64,000 nucleotides of DNA from Ignavibacteria bacterium (GTDB taxonomy: Bacteria > Bacteroidota > Ignavibacteria > Kapaibacteriales > UBA2268): the NCBI GenBank assembly GCA_031261605.1, contig JAISJI010000060.1:186001-250000 (forward strand), read 5' to 3'. Position 1 is the first letter of the stretch. Each line of letters starts with the position of its first letter. Shown here one piece after another: positions 53,752 through 63,413 of the stretch. Below the pieces are notes generated by a model. The model was not told the DNA's origin. It searched no databases and was given only the letters and a program-made list of their open reading frames with translations. The translations under genes and the position numbers were made by a program.

Positions 53752-54096
53752 ATGAACTCTAATTCTGAAAACAATGCGCTATGGGCTGACAACATTAACA
53801 TCGCAATAACTGTCGCAGACATCAACGACAACATCGTCTATATGAACGAAAAATCAAAAAAGACATTCACTGATTCTAATATCGGAAGCAATATGGCTAA
53901 CTGCCATAAACCCGAATCAAATGCAATCATCGCCAAAATGAAAGCAGAGAACACCAGCAACGCTTACACCATAGAGAAAAATGGAACGAAGAAATTCATA
54001 TTCCAAACGCCTTGGTATGACAATGGAACCATTGCCGGACTCGTGGAATTCTCTATGGAAATACCATTTGATATGCCGCACAAAATCCGCAAATAA
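53752..54096 (+). CDS. Stand-alone PAS-domain protein
   Basis: The 114-residue product is a single PAS domain with no attached kinase or output module. Diagnostic parts are ITVADINDNIVYMNEKSKKTF (the PAS core strand and helix), the family-like NCHKPES, YTIEKNGTKKFIFQTPWYDNG, and the close GLVEFSMEIPFDMPH. Close relatives are small PAS sensors found in many anaerobes and FCB bacteria. It probably binds a small ligand or a protein partner in the cytoplasm. It has its own -7 promoter element and no obvious signalling partner next to it. Confidence 0.85.
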   Translation: MNSNSENNALWADNINIAITVADINDNIVYMNEKSKKTFTDSNIGSNMANCHKPESNAIIAKMKAENTSNAYTIEKNGTKKFIFQTPWYDNGTIAGLVEFSMEIPFDMPHKIRK

Positions 54097-54111
54097 ACAT
54101 TGTAACCATCT

Positions 54112-54768
54112 CTAACATTTGCTCAATAACTTTATATCGCTTATCTCTAATATCGGCTTGCTATATCCGTGCATCGCTGCATTCAACATAGCCATACCAA
54201 CCTCTTGTAGAGTAAGGCAAACACTCGGCATTAGAAAATTCATAATCGGAAAGAGAACCCGAATATATCGCTTGTTCTGCGGATTGACATAAATCTGTCC
54301 ATCCATTGCCTTCATTATGCCCGGTCTAAAATTATAAACACTACGAAATGGCATCTCCATCAACTCCCGCTCTGTTCTTCCTTTTACTCTCGCCCACATC
54401 AAGCGACTATGCTCGTTAGTGCTTCCACCAGAAATATGGCAGAATATCATATCGGGATTTTTGGATAACACAACCTCCGCAAAGTGCAATGTAGTTGCGT
54501 ATGTAATATGAGTATAATCTGCTTCCGTCATTCCAACTGAACTCACTCCCGCACAATAAAAACAAGCATCATAGCCAACTAAATGCTCCGATACGTCCTC
54601 TACTTTATTGAAGTCCGACACAACTAACTTGCGCAACTTATCATTCTCCATCCCATCATACTCTCTGCGTGTAACTATTAACACTTGCGATATATCTGCG
54701 ACATCAAGCAGCGTCAGCAATACTCCCTCGCCCACCATACCTGTTGCTCCAGTCAAAATTACTTTCAT
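54112..54768 (-). CDS. NAD(P)-binding short-chain dehydrogenase-like protein (atypical SDR)
   Basis: The 218-residue product opens with the Rossmann motif KVILTGATGMVGEGVLLTLL and follows with the dinucleotide region LIVTRREYDG. It is of the atypical SDR or NAD-dependent epimerase type and lacks an obvious YxxxK; CHISGGSTNEHSRLMWARVKG occupies that place. The start at 54768 is chosen because GGAG lies six to nine bases upstream; the GTG at 54780 only adds four residues. It follows plsX with a 16-base gap, so it is probably the last gene of the plsX operon. The substrate is unknown. Confidence 0.8.
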   Translation of the reverse strand: MKVILTGATGMVGEGVLLTLLDVADISQVLIVTRREYDGMENDKLRKLVVSDFNKVEDVSEHLVGYDACFYCAGVSSVGMTEADYTHITYATTLHFAEVVLSKNPDMIFCHISGGSTNEHSRLMWARVKGRTERELMEMPFRSVYNFRPGIMKAMDGQIYVNPQNKRYIRVLFPIMNFLMPSVCLTLQEVGMAMLNAAMHGYSKPILEISDIKLLSKC

Positions 54769-54784
54769 AAGACACTCCACACAA

Positions 54785-55813
54785 TTATTTCTTTTTGAGT
54801 TCTGCTTCTATCTTCTTATCTACTTCCTTCTCTATCGCTGTTACTGCGGAGAATATCATCATCATTATTGTTCGCGGAGTTGAGTTACCGTGTCCAATTA
54901 TCACTGTCCCCTTTACGCCAAGTAAAGGCACTCCACCATACTCCTCCGCATTCAAGCCAGATAACATATCCTTCAATACAGGAACCACAACATTCATATC
55001 CGTTCCTCTGTCGCTACTCTTGCAAACATACTGCGGTATCAATTCTGCGAACATCTTCGGAAAACCCTCTGCAAACTTCAAAATACAATTCCCCGAAAAG
55101 CCATCCGTCACCACTACATCCGTCTTACCAAGAAGCACATCGCCTCCTTCTACATTACCAAAAAAGTTCATAGAACTTTCCTGCAACTGCTTGTAAGCAT
55201 CTACTCTCTCTGCTCCTCCTTTGGTATCCTCTTCGCCAACATTAAGCAGTCCTATTGATGGCTTATCTATTCCTTGTATCGCCTTGCTATAGATGCTCCC
55301 CATTATCGCATACTCAAAAAGATAGCGTGAATGGCAATCTATCGTTGCTCCTACATCAAGCAACAACACCGGCTTCTTTTGCGAAGTCGGTAGGAATGCT
55401 CCTATGGTCGGACGCGACACTCCTTCTATTCGTCCAAGTATCATTGTCGCTATCGTAAGCGTTGCCCCTGTATTCCCTGCTGAGATATACCCATCAGCAC
55501 CACCATCTTTCAATAACTGTATCCCCTTCACCATTGACGACTCCTTCTTCGTCTTCAATGCTTGTATCGGGTCATCGTGCATCGCTACTATTTCCTTTGC
55601 AGCTACTATTGTAATATGCTCTGAAAATTCATCGTATAATGAACTTGACGATACTATCGGCTCTATCTTGCTACTATCACCAATATAGATTATGTCAAGA
55701 TTTATGTCATTGGACTTGCTTGCTTGTAATGCAAGTAATCCTCCTTCCACTTCGTTGTGCGGTGCAAAATCACCGCCCATCGCATCTACTATTATTCGTA
55801 TTTTTTTCTTCAT
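54785..55813 (-). CDS. plsX: Phosphate acyltransferase PlsX
   Basis: The 342-residue cytosolic enzyme makes acyl-phosphate from acyl-ACP for phospholipid synthesis. Family motifs are IIVDAMGGDFAPHNEVEGG at the N-terminus, SAGNTGATL near residue 112, DVGATIDCHSRYLFEYA, LLNVGEEDTKG, and TDGFSGNCILK. The length fits the family. The usual neighbours rpmF and fabH are absent; here it lies in an operon with a CNNM/CorC protein, a barrel protein and an SDR-type protein. Confidence 0.96.
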   Translation of the reverse strand: MKKKIRIIVDAMGGDFAPHNEVEGGLLALQASKSNDINLDIIYIGDSSKIEPIVSSSSLYDEFSEHITIVAAKEIVAMHDDPIQALKTKKESSMVKGIQLLKDGGADGYISAGNTGATLTIATMILGRIEGVSRPTIGAFLPTSQKKPVLLLDVGATIDCHSRYLFEYAIMGSIYSKAIQGIDKPSIGLLNVGEEDTKGGAERVDAYKQLQESSMNFFGNVEGGDVLLGKTDVVVTDGFSGNCILKFAEGFPKMFAELIPQYVCKSSDRGTDMNVVVPVLKDMLSGLNAEEYGGVPLLGVKGTVIIGHGNSTPRTIMMMIFSAVTAIEKEVDKKIEAELKKK

Positions 55814-55864
55814 TTTTAAATAAATTTAAAATATTGTTTTAGGTTAGTTTAGGTTAAATTATAT

Positions 55865-57181
55865 TTAGTTATTATCCTCTTCTGTAATAATTGGACATTG
55901 CTCTATGCGTATCCGCTCTATCTTACGTTCGTTCGCTTCTAATATTGTAAATATATAATTATCTATCGCAAGCACTTCATTGACCTGTGGTATCCGACCC
56001 AATGTATTAAGCAAGTAGCCACCGAGCGTCTCATAGTTCTCACTCTCCGGTAATGGATACGGTAGCAAGTCATTAATGTCATTAATCGGTATCGAGGATG
56101 CTATTTCCATCGCTCCATCCTTGCTCGCTCCAACCAATTCCTGCTCATCGTCGTGCTCATCTTGTATCTCTCCTACTATCTCCTCCAATATGTCCTCTAT
56201 AGTTAGCAAGCCCGCTGTGCCACCAAATTCATTGTAAACTATCGCAAGTTGTATGTGTGTCTTCTGCATCTTACGCAACACATCATCTATCTTATCATCC
56301 TCATTCACAAACAGTGGCTTCCTAAGTATATCTTCCAATATTATCAAATTCGGATTCTTAATCAATGCAAGCATATCCTTTCCATAAATAATACCTACAA
56401 TATTATCTATCTCCGTATCATACACAGGTATACGTGAATAACCTCGCTCTATAATTGTCTCCCAAATCTCATTAATACTCGCTCGCATCTCAACTGCATC
56501 TATGTTATTACGTGGCACCATAATCTGCTTAACCGGCGTCTCAGCAAAATCAAATATGTTCTCTATTAGTATATGCTCCGAATCCTCTATCACACCACTC
56601 TTACTGCTCTCTTCCAATATTATACGTATCTCATCTGATGAATGCTGCGTATCCGATTCATTCGGTGGCTCCAATCCAAATATACGCAACACAAGATTAG
56701 CCGTCCCATTAAGAACAAAGATAAACGGCTTAAAGATAAAGTGCAACATCTTTAATGGTATTGATAACGCCAATGTAATATCTTCTGGATACAATATCGC
56801 CAATGACTTCGGAGCAAGTTCGCCAAAAACTATATGCAAAAAAGACATTAATACAAATGCTGCCGGCAATGCTATCTGATGAACCAATTCCGTCGAAATA
56901 TCAAAATTCACTGCATCCAATATAGAACGTATTATCTCGCCTACCACCGGCTCGCCTATCCATCCCAAACCAAGTGACGCCAATGTAACACCTACTTGGG
57001 TGGCTGACAGATACGAATCCAAATGATGAACTATATCCTCGCCATATTTTGCTAATTTACTTCCGCCATTTGCTCTTACTCTAAGCTGTGATTGACGCAC
57101 CTTCACTATTGCAAACTCCGCTGCTACACAGATGGCATTTGCGAAAATAAATAATGCTGTTAATAGTATGTTTCCAACCAT
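55865..57181 (-). CDS. CNNM/HlyC-CorC family membrane protein with CBS domains
   Basis: The 438-residue product has an N-terminal CNNM (DUF21) domain with three or four membrane helices (NILLTALFIFANAICVAAEFA; QVGVTLASLGLGWIGEP), a CBS pair (MVPRNNIDAVEMRASINEIW; YSRIPVYDTEIDNIVGIIYG; VNEDDKIDDVLRKMQKTHIQ), and a C-terminal CorC/HlyC transporter-associated domain (DINDLLPYPLPESENYETLGGYLL). These proteins handle magnesium or other divalent ions in the inner membrane. It lies nine bases after the DUF6029-like gene and 51 bases before plsX on the same strand. Confidence 0.92.
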   Translation of the reverse strand: MVGNILLTALFIFANAICVAAEFAIVKVRQSQLRVRANGGSKLAKYGEDIVHHLDSYLSATQVGVTLASLGLGWIGEPVVGEIIRSILDAVNFDISTELVHQIALPAAFVLMSFLHIVFGELAPKSLAILYPEDITLALSIPLKMLHFIFKPFIFVLNGTANLVLRIFGLEPPNESDTQHSSDEIRIILEESSKSGVIEDSEHILIENIFDFAETPVKQIMVPRNNIDAVEMRASINEIWETIIERGYSRIPVYDTEIDNIVGIIYGKDMLALIKNPNLIILEDILRKPLFVNEDDKIDDVLRKMQKTHIQLAIVYNEFGGTAGLLTIEDILEEIVGEIQDEHDDEQELVGASKDGAMEIASSIPINDINDLLPYPLPESENYETLGGYLLNTLGRIPQVNEVLAIDNYIFTILEANERKIERIRIEQCPIITEEDNN

Positions 57182-57190
57182 AATGTGATT

Positions 57191-58852
57191 TTAGAACGCC
57201 GTATTTACTGATAGATAGAAGCCATTAGATGCTGGCACTTGTCGGCATACTCCACCAACGCATAATATTCCCGCTCGCTGCCTGCCATATCCCAATGATA
57301 ATCTTGTCGAGCCGGTTGTAAATGCTAAACTACCATTGTAATAATGTATCTGTCTATCACTTTCGTCATTCCCATAATTCCAATCATCATAAAATGTTAT
57401 ATACCAGCCCGGAGATATTGTAAATTCTGCAAGGAAGCCAAACCAATTCCCATTGATGATATTGTGTGAAGTCAATGTATCTAACGATGCCCATTGGTGC
57501 TCCAATTCCACCTTCAATGAATACTTATTTGTAAATCTATAAGTCCCTTCTGCAACCAAAATGTTTGTATATACATATCCGCCTGCTCCGGGTGCTCCAC
57601 TATTCTCTATCACATCTATGTTATACTTCTGGTTGAAATAAGTAAATGCTCCTTTGAAATCGCTACTAAACTTATGCTGAAGATTAATATTGAAATCCTG
57701 AAAATACAAATCATCTCCAATACCAAAGAATGGAGAATCATAAGTATAGTCACCCGTCTTGCTGGAATCTAAATTATACACAAGCGAATAATTTACCGCT
57801 ACATCTGTTCCATAAGCACCACCGAGAAAAGTATTACGTGCAAATTTGTAATCCACTTCCGCCTGCAAACCCGCCTCACCATTGAACTGAGTAGCATAAG
57901 GATACATAGTCGCTAAACGATACGAATGCAACTTAGTGAGCGGCGGAATGTAGCCAAGCATAAGGTCTGCCTTGCTGGCATTTCTATCGCTACGAAAATC
58001 CATATTATCTATTTTATGCAATCCAAGATTTGCACTGAAGCCCGATGTAAAATAAGAACCATTAAGTATAAATCCATAACCAGGATTAAAACTATTCTTA
58101 TTGCTTGCATCCGGCGCATTATATTTATAAGAATACTCCGCATCCACACTATACTTATCGCCAAGCAACGCTGCTCTACCTGACCAAGCAAGCACATTCT
58201 CCGGCATCTTCAACAACAAATCCCTGTCCTGCTGATACACAGACACAACGCTTGCTCCTGCTGTAAGATTGGCAGCACCAAATATGCCGTGTCCCAATAA
58301 CTCATTGAGCGAGAAATTTAAATCGCCGCCACGTATCACACCTGCACCTTGAGTCCAATAGTTGCGTTGTGTTCCCCAAATACCAACCACTTCAATACCA
58401 TCAGTTGGATACACTTTGAAGCGTGCTCCATCCATTGCATTATCCCAGCCAAGTGCCTTCTCTTCGTATGCTCGAAATATCATACCGCTACCAAATTGCT
58501 CATAAAAATTACCTGCCGTCACCTCTATAAAGTCATTTGAATAATTTGCATACCGATACGCTATCCCTTGACCTTTATAGCGTGTATCAATACCCTGCAA
58601 TGGATTTAAGTAATACTCATAACGAATGCCAGCTGTCAATCCGCCATTGTTATAATTAAGGTTGAAGTAGCCATTGGATTGTATTTGTTCGCTCACCTTT
58701 TTGGCTTCCATAAGTGAATCTGACTTATATGTTTGTCCTTCCAATTGGAAACTTCCACTGAAGCCCCCTAAGTCAGATTGTGCATTTGCTACAGATGTTA
58801 CCAATGATGCTATTAATATGACAACAAGAAAATATAATAAAATACGTTTCAT
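57191..58852 (-). CDS. Outer-membrane beta-barrel protein, DUF6029-like
   Basis: The 553-residue product has a signal peptide (LVVILIASLVTSVANAQ) and strands of the DUF6029 type known from Bacteroidota: YFNLNYNNGGLTAGIRYEYYLNP and the conserved FYEQFGSGMIFRAYEEKALGWDNAMDG. That last phrase, with a polar loop around 'DNA', is the most diagnostic. The C-terminal strand ends NGFYLSVNTAF with a terminal Phe. Its function is unknown, though it is a barrel in the outer membrane. It is the first gene of an operon with the CNNM/CorC protein and plsX. Confidence 0.8.
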   Translation of the reverse strand: MKRILLYFLVVILIASLVTSVANAQSDLGGFSGSFQLEGQTYKSDSLMEAKKVSEQIQSNGYFNLNYNNGGLTAGIRYEYYLNPLQGIDTRYKGQGIAYRYANYSNDFIEVTAGNFYEQFGSGMIFRAYEEKALGWDNAMDGARFKVYPTDGIEVVGIWGTQRNYWTQGAGVIRGGDLNFSLNELLGHGIFGAANLTAGASVVSVYQQDRDLLLKMPENVLAWSGRAALLGDKYSVDAEYSYKYNAPDASNKNSFNPGYGFILNGSYFTSGFSANLGLHKIDNMDFRSDRNASKADLMLGYIPPLTKLHSYRLATMYPYATQFNGEAGLQAEVDYKFARNTFLGGAYGTDVAVNYSLVYNLDSSKTGDYTYDSPFFGIGDDLYFQDFNINLQHKFSSDFKGAFTYFNQKYNIDVIENSGAPGAGGYVYTNILVAEGTYRFTNKYSLKVELEHQWASLDTLTSHNIINGNWFGFLAEFTISPGWYITFYDDWNYGNDESDRQIHYYNGSLAFTTGSTRLSLGYGRQRAGILCVGGVCRQVPASNGFYLSVNTAF

Positions 58853-58980
58853 AATGTTCTAATAATTAGTTGATATTGATACAATATAATAATTTTTATT
58901 TATTTTTACATAATCTATTTGCTGCAATAGCAAGTCAAAAAGATTATTTTTATCTATCTTTACATAATTTTTAACAACAA

Positions 58981-60285
58981 ATGAACGATAACACAAGCAC
59001 TAACCCAAAAGTGCGTATCATAAATATAGGATGCAAAGTAAATTTCGCCGATAGTTCCCGCCTTAAACAACTATTGATTGAAGCCGATTTTGACATTACA
59101 AATTCCGAACCCGATGCCGACATTATACTAATCAATACTTGTGCAGTTACAAACCATTCCGAAGCTGAGTCAAGACAAATTGTACGCCGAGCAAAAAAAA
59201 ACAATCCAAAAGCATACATTGGCGTTCTCGGATGTTATGCACAACTCCATCCAGAAGACATCCTTTCTACTACAGGTGCCGATGTCGTTTATGGCATCAA
59301 CGAAAAATTCAAAATACCAGAACTACTTAAGCAACGACACTCACAAGCAACATTGGTTACAACTATTGACAACACCAGATTTGAACCATCATACTCTGCT
59401 GTTTTAGAGTACCGAACACGAGCATTCGTCAAATTACAAGACGGATGCAACAGCCGATGCACATATTGCACCGTCCCCAATGCACGTGGCAATAGCCGAT
59501 GCATTGAGTTTAGCGAGATAACTCCTCTATTTAACAATTTGGTGAAAGCAAAATACAAGGAAATTGTTGTGAGTGGAATTAATTTGAGCGACTATAAAGC
59601 CACAACCGGCGAGTGTTTTCACGACTTAGTAAAACTACTAAGCAAGTTTGATGCCGATGTTCGTTTCCGCATTTCTTCTATAGAACCACATACCATAGAT
59701 GAGCAACTTATTTCGCTCATCGCAAGCAGTCACAATATCTGCCCACACTTCCACATTCCATTACAATCCGGCTCAGACGAAATTTTGCAGCAAATGCACA
59801 GACGCTACAACACCACGCAATTCAGAAAATCTATTGAACTAATTAATGAATATTTACCGAATGCATTCATTGGACTTGATGTAATTGCCGGCTTCCCCGG
59901 TGAGACCGAAGCAAATTTCAGAGAAACAAAAGCATTTATAGAAGCATTAAACATCTCCGAAATGCACTGTTTCACTTACTCCAAACGCGATGGAACTCCC
60001 GCTGCAACTATGCCCAACCAAATAGATAAGCGAATCAAAAAAAACAGAACAAATGAATTGATTGCAATATCAAAACAGAAGCACATCGAGTTTCTTAACA
60101 ACAACATTAACAAAACCGTGCGTATCCTAACAGAAAAATATAATGCTCTGGCTAATTGCTCTCTTGGTCATTCGGATAACTACATTAGTTGCATTATCAA
60201 ACATACCGACGTCCAGAATAACGAATTCCGCAACGCAACAATTACCAAAATCGCAAACGATACCGCTGTATGCGAGTTGCTGTAA
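58981..60285 (+). CDS. mtaB: tRNA threonylcarbamoyladenosine methylthiotransferase MtaB
   Basis: The 434-residue radical-SAM enzyme adds a methylthio group to t6A37 in tRNAs reading ANN codons. The N-terminal UPF0004 domain shows NIGCKVNFADSSRLKQLL and INTCAVTNHSEAESRQ (Fe-S Cys). The radical-SAM core shows DGCNSRCTYCTVPNARG with CxxxCxxC, followed by FHIPLQSGSDEIL and IAGFPGETE. A C-terminal TRAM-like part is present. 'GCKVN' rather than MiaB's 'GCQMN' separates it from MiaB. It is a single gene, convergent with the lipoprotein gene at 60295. Confidence 0.95.
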   Translation: MNDNTSTNPKVRIINIGCKVNFADSSRLKQLLIEADFDITNSEPDADIILINTCAVTNHSEAESRQIVRRAKKNNPKAYIGVLGCYAQLHPEDILSTTGADVVYGINEKFKIPELLKQRHSQATLVTTIDNTRFEPSYSAVLEYRTRAFVKLQDGCNSRCTYCTVPNARGNSRCIEFSEITPLFNNLVKAKYKEIVVSGINLSDYKATTGECFHDLVKLLSKFDADVRFRISSIEPHTIDEQLISLIASSHNICPHFHIPLQSGSDEILQQMHRRYNTTQFRKSIELINEYLPNAFIGLDVIAGFPGETEANFRETKAFIEALNISEMHCFTYSKRDGTPAATMPNQIDKRIKKNRTNELIAISKQKHIEFLNNNINKTVRILTEKYNALANCSLGHSDNYISCIIKHTDVQNNEFRNATITKIANDTAVCELL

Positions 60286-60294
60286 CATCCCATA

Positions 60295-60831
60295 TTATCG
60301 CTTCTTTACTACGATGAACGAGGTTGATACCGGCGAACCATTTTGAAAGAAATCCACAGCAATAGTGTATGTTCCTTCGCGTTGCAGATATGATTCTTGA
60401 ATTACAAATGAGCCCCTTACATCTTGCAGATTAAAGGTATGCACTTTCTGATTTTCATAAAATAAATCTAATTTAAGAGCGGGAATTGGAGATGGCGGCT
60501 GCCCTTTGAAGAACTCCACCGTGGCGGATGATGATGTAGGATTTGGAGAAACAACAAGCATATTCTTGCCAACATCCTCCATCTTTTGCGAAAATTGATT
60601 AGGATTATTTACCGCATCTTTAAGCATCTTAGATACCAATTCCGCACTTTTAGCATCTAAATCAGATGCAGCTATAATTGAATCAATAAGTTTTTTGGCA
60701 GAATCCTGCTGTTCAAATTGGCTTAGAGTAGCGCCGGTGTGTTCTATATTATCGCTGTTTTCTTCTGTTGTTGCACAACTGCACAGCAGGACAAAAGAAA
60801 TGATAATACAGCATAGTTTATTTTTATTCAT
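60295..60831 (-). CDS. Lipoprotein with a T9SS-sorting-like beta domain
   Basis: The 178-residue product has a lipoprotein signal (IISFVLLCSCATTE), with Cys19 as the expected lipid site. A short acidic helical part follows, and then a C-terminal beta domain (about residues 93-178): LVVSPNPTSSSATVEFF, LKLDLFYENQKVHTF, YTIAVDFFQNG and a final IVVKKR. The 'PNPTSSSATVEF' start and basic end resemble the type A sorting domain of type IX secretion cargo, which normally sits on Sec-signal proteins and not on lipoproteins. It may be an anchored relative or an outer-membrane helper. The function is unknown. Confidence 0.7.
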   Translation of the reverse strand: MNKNKLCCIIISFVLLCSCATTEENSDNIEHTGATLSQFEQQDSAKKLIDSIIAASDLDAKSAELVSKMLKDAVNNPNQFSQKMEDVGKNMLVVSPNPTSSSATVEFFKGQPPSPIPALKLDLFYENQKVHTFNLQDVRGSFVIQESYLQREGTYTIAVDFFQNGSPVSTSFIVVKKR

Positions 60832-60851
60832 AACTGTAATATGTAATGATA

Positions 60852-60879
60852 GGGGCGTAACATAATGCTACGCCCTTTT
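60852..60879. terminator. Hairpin between the DUF3795 gene and the lipoprotein gene
   Basis: GGGCGTA (60853-60859) and TACGCCC (60869-60875) form the stem, followed on the plus strand by TTTTG. It lies 35 bases past the DUF3795 stop on the minus strand; the T-run is on the plus side, so direction is unsure. Confidence 0.5.
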
Positions 60880-60909
60880 GTAATTTATTTTAAAAAATAT
60901 GGCTGAAAT

Positions 60910-61251
60910 TTAATTCAGAGACAAAAGATTTTGCTTTGCATCTGGCACAAACTTAAAGAGTTCGCCTACCTGCTCACAAGTGTCTAACTGCGAGCATTGC
61001 CCACAAGTAGGACACGTCTTCGAAGATGCACAAGAGCGAATTGAACACTCTGCGTGGTGTCCTATTTTTGCACCATCCATACGGCAACCAGTGCAATTAA
61101 TGTCCTCCGTCTTTATATTTGGAGAAGCATATTGGATTCGCCATTTTTCTGCTGTAATAGCACGTAGCGCCTCATCGTTATTTAAAGTAGCGGTTCTGGC
61201 ATCGCATTCTGCACAATTAAGACCGCAACAAGATATTAAATTATTGTCCAT
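60910..61251 (-). CDS. Cysteine-rich small protein, DUF3795-type
   Basis: The 113-residue product has about 13 cysteines in pairs: SCCGLNCAECDA at the N-terminus, NCTGCRMDG in the middle, and CSIRSCASSKTCPTCGQCSQLDTC near the C-terminus. This is the pattern of DUF3795 proteins, which probably bind a metal or Fe-S cluster. They are common in anaerobes and are of unknown function. It lies 39 bases downstream of nuoL on the same strand. Confidence 0.85.
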   Translation of the reverse strand: MDNNLISCCGLNCAECDARTATLNNDEALRAITAEKWRIQYASPNIKTEDINCTGCRMDGAKIGHHAECSIRSCASSKTCPTCGQCSQLDTCEQVGELFKFVPDAKQNLLSLN

Positions 61252-61290
61252 ATATTTATACCTATTTGGTGATTATTTTTATTTATAATT

Positions 61291-63378
61291 TTACGCCACA
61301 AAATACACAATTATCATTAAGATAATAATGGAAAATGCAATATAAGTTTGAACGCTACCGGTCTGCATTTGTCTACCCAAACGTCCGGATAATCCTACAA
61401 TCCAAGCCGTCAAATTCACTGCTCCATCCACAACTACATTATCAAATTTACCAATAAACCAAGACAACCCGCGCATTATCTTAGCACATAAATTCACCAA
61501 GCCATCCACTATCTTATTGTCAAACCAACTTAATAGTTTAGAGAGTGCCACTGTGCCACCGATGAAGCTTCGCTCATATATCTCATCTATATACCACTTA
61601 TTGAAGGAGAGTTTATAGAGCGGTTGTATTGCATCGGCAACTTTATCCGCATTAATTTTCTTCCATTGATACACCAAATACGATAAGAGAATACCACAGC
61701 CAGCAATAAGCAATGACATAAGCATCGCCGGAACGTGCATATGGTGCAACTCTTCCGCAAATTCATTTAATATACCGTGTTCGCCGTGTCCTTCCGGAAG
61801 TGCGGTTATGAAATCAAATTGATATTCTGCTGGAACAACGCTTGCTGGCGTCTGTATTTTTTGCAAAAACCAACCGCTGTTCGCATCAAATGGATTTGGC
61901 GAATAGAAGAACCAGAATGATAATCCGGCAAGTAGCATCAACGGAAATACAACCGACCATTTATTTTCTTTTGTTTGTGCAGCAATTTCTGTGCTTGGCT
62001 TTCCGTGGAAAGATACGATGAGCAAGCGAAACATATAGAATGCTGTCATAAATGCTGCTGTAAAGCCAGCGAATGGTATAAACCAATGACCGCTCAGATT
62101 TGCAAAAGCCAATGTTCCTGCTAATATACCATCCTTACTCAAAAAGCCAGAGGTAAATGGAACACCAGCAATTGCAATGCAGGCAAAGAGATATGTGAAG
62201 TATGTTATTGGCATTGTCTTTCGCAAACCACCCATATTGCGTATGTCTTGTGGGTCAGTATGGTGGTCACCCTTATGATGCATAGATGCGTGCATTGCGT
62301 GTATCACAGAGCCAGCCGTTAAGAACAAACACGCCTTAAACCAAGCGTGTGTAACTAAGTGCATAAAGCCAAGAGACCACGCTCCCACTCCAATACCCAT
62401 AATCATATAGCCGAGTTGGCTCACTGTTGAGAAAGCCAACACTCGCTTAAAGTCCGTCTGTGTTATAGCAATCGTCGCCGCCATAAATGCTGTTATTGCT
62501 CCGATATATGCAACAAACACTAAGGCATCGGCTGATAGCAATGGGAAAATACGTGCTGTAAGATATACACCGGCTGCCACCATTGTAGCAGCATGTATCA
62601 ATGCACTTACAGGTGTCGGACCTTCCATTGCATCAGGTAACCATACGTGTAACGGAAACTGTGCCGACTTACCAATAGCACCGCAGAATAAGCATATACC
62701 AGCAACCGTAAGCATTGTTCCACTATCAAATGGCAGATGTCCCGCACCGATATTGGCAAATATATCATCAAACATAAACGTTCCAAACGATGAGAAGCAT
62801 ATCAATATACCGATAAGCATACCGAAATCTCCTATACGATTAGTTATGAATGCCTTCTTGTTCGCATTCGCTGCCGTATCCTTCTCATACCAGAAACCAA
62901 TAAGCAAATATGATGATATACCGACCAATTCCCAGAATATATACATATTGAAGAAATTATTTGCAAGCACTATGCCGAGCATTGAAAACGAAAATAGTCC
63001 AAGATACGCAAAAAAGCGTGGATAACGTGGGTCGTCCTTCATATACTCTGTAGAGAACAGATGCACTAACGAACTAATTAGCGTTACAACTATAAGCATC
63101 ACTGCTGTAAGGTTATCCACGCCAATTCCTAACTTAATGGTGGTGCTTCCAAGTGAAAACCAATCAAATTTCCATTGTATCATTGCTTGGTCTGCATACA
63201 AAACAAGCCGATTATAGGCAACGATAACTGCCAGTACAAAGTCCGCAAGGAGAAATGCAAGCGCTATCCAGCCAGCAGCCCGTCCAACTCGCTTTTGATT
63301 AAAGATTAGTATTAAGAAACTAATCAGTGGTAAAATTAGTATTGCGGTAGATAAAGATAATATACTATCAAAATTCAT
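61291..63378 (-). CDS. nuoL: NADH-quinone oxidoreductase subunit L
   Basis: The 695-residue product is the distal antiporter-like subunit of respiratory complex I and contributes to proton pumping. About 15-16 hydrophobic segments are seen. Conserved parts are FFNMYIFWELVGISSYLLIGF near residue 145 (Lys/Glu channel), ALIHAATMVAAGVYLTAR near residue 255, STVSQLGYMIMG and the long C-terminal amphipathic helix region with DNKIVDGLVNL and WFIGKFDNVVVDGAVN. The full length fits NuoL and excludes the shorter DabB-type relatives. No other nuo gene is next to it: the gene before is a T9SS cargo gene, the gene after a DUF3795 gene. Confidence 0.95.
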   Translation of the reverse strand: MNFDSILSLSTAILILPLISFLILIFNQKRVGRAAGWIALAFLLADFVLAVIVAYNRLVLYADQAMIQWKFDWFSLGSTTIKLGIGVDNLTAVMLIVVTLISSLVHLFSTEYMKDDPRYPRFFAYLGLFSFSMLGIVLANNFFNMYIFWELVGISSYLLIGFWYEKDTAANANKKAFITNRIGDFGMLIGILICFSSFGTFMFDDIFANIGAGHLPFDSGTMLTVAGICLFCGAIGKSAQFPLHVWLPDAMEGPTPVSALIHAATMVAAGVYLTARIFPLLSADALVFVAYIGAITAFMAATIAITQTDFKRVLAFSTVSQLGYMIMGIGVGAWSLGFMHLVTHAWFKACLFLTAGSVIHAMHASMHHKGDHHTDPQDIRNMGGLRKTMPITYFTYLFACIAIAGVPFTSGFLSKDGILAGTLAFANLSGHWFIPFAGFTAAFMTAFYMFRLLIVSFHGKPSTEIAAQTKENKWSVVFPLMLLAGLSFWFFYSPNPFDANSGWFLQKIQTPASVVPAEYQFDFITALPEGHGEHGILNEFAEELHHMHVPAMLMSLLIAGCGILLSYLVYQWKKINADKVADAIQPLYKLSFNKWYIDEIYERSFIGGTVALSKLLSWFDNKIVDGLVNLCAKIMRGLSWFIGKFDNVVVDGAVNLTAWIVGLSGRLGRQMQTGSVQTYIAFSIIILMIIVYFVA

Positions 63379-63413
63379 AACTATTATATTTGATTTTAAT
63401 TATTGACAATAAG

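Noticed and set aside
61291-63378. DabB-type subunit of a DAB inorganic carbon pump
   Set aside because: The protein has the full NuoL length and C-terminal helix, and no DUF2309 (DabA) gene is adjacent.
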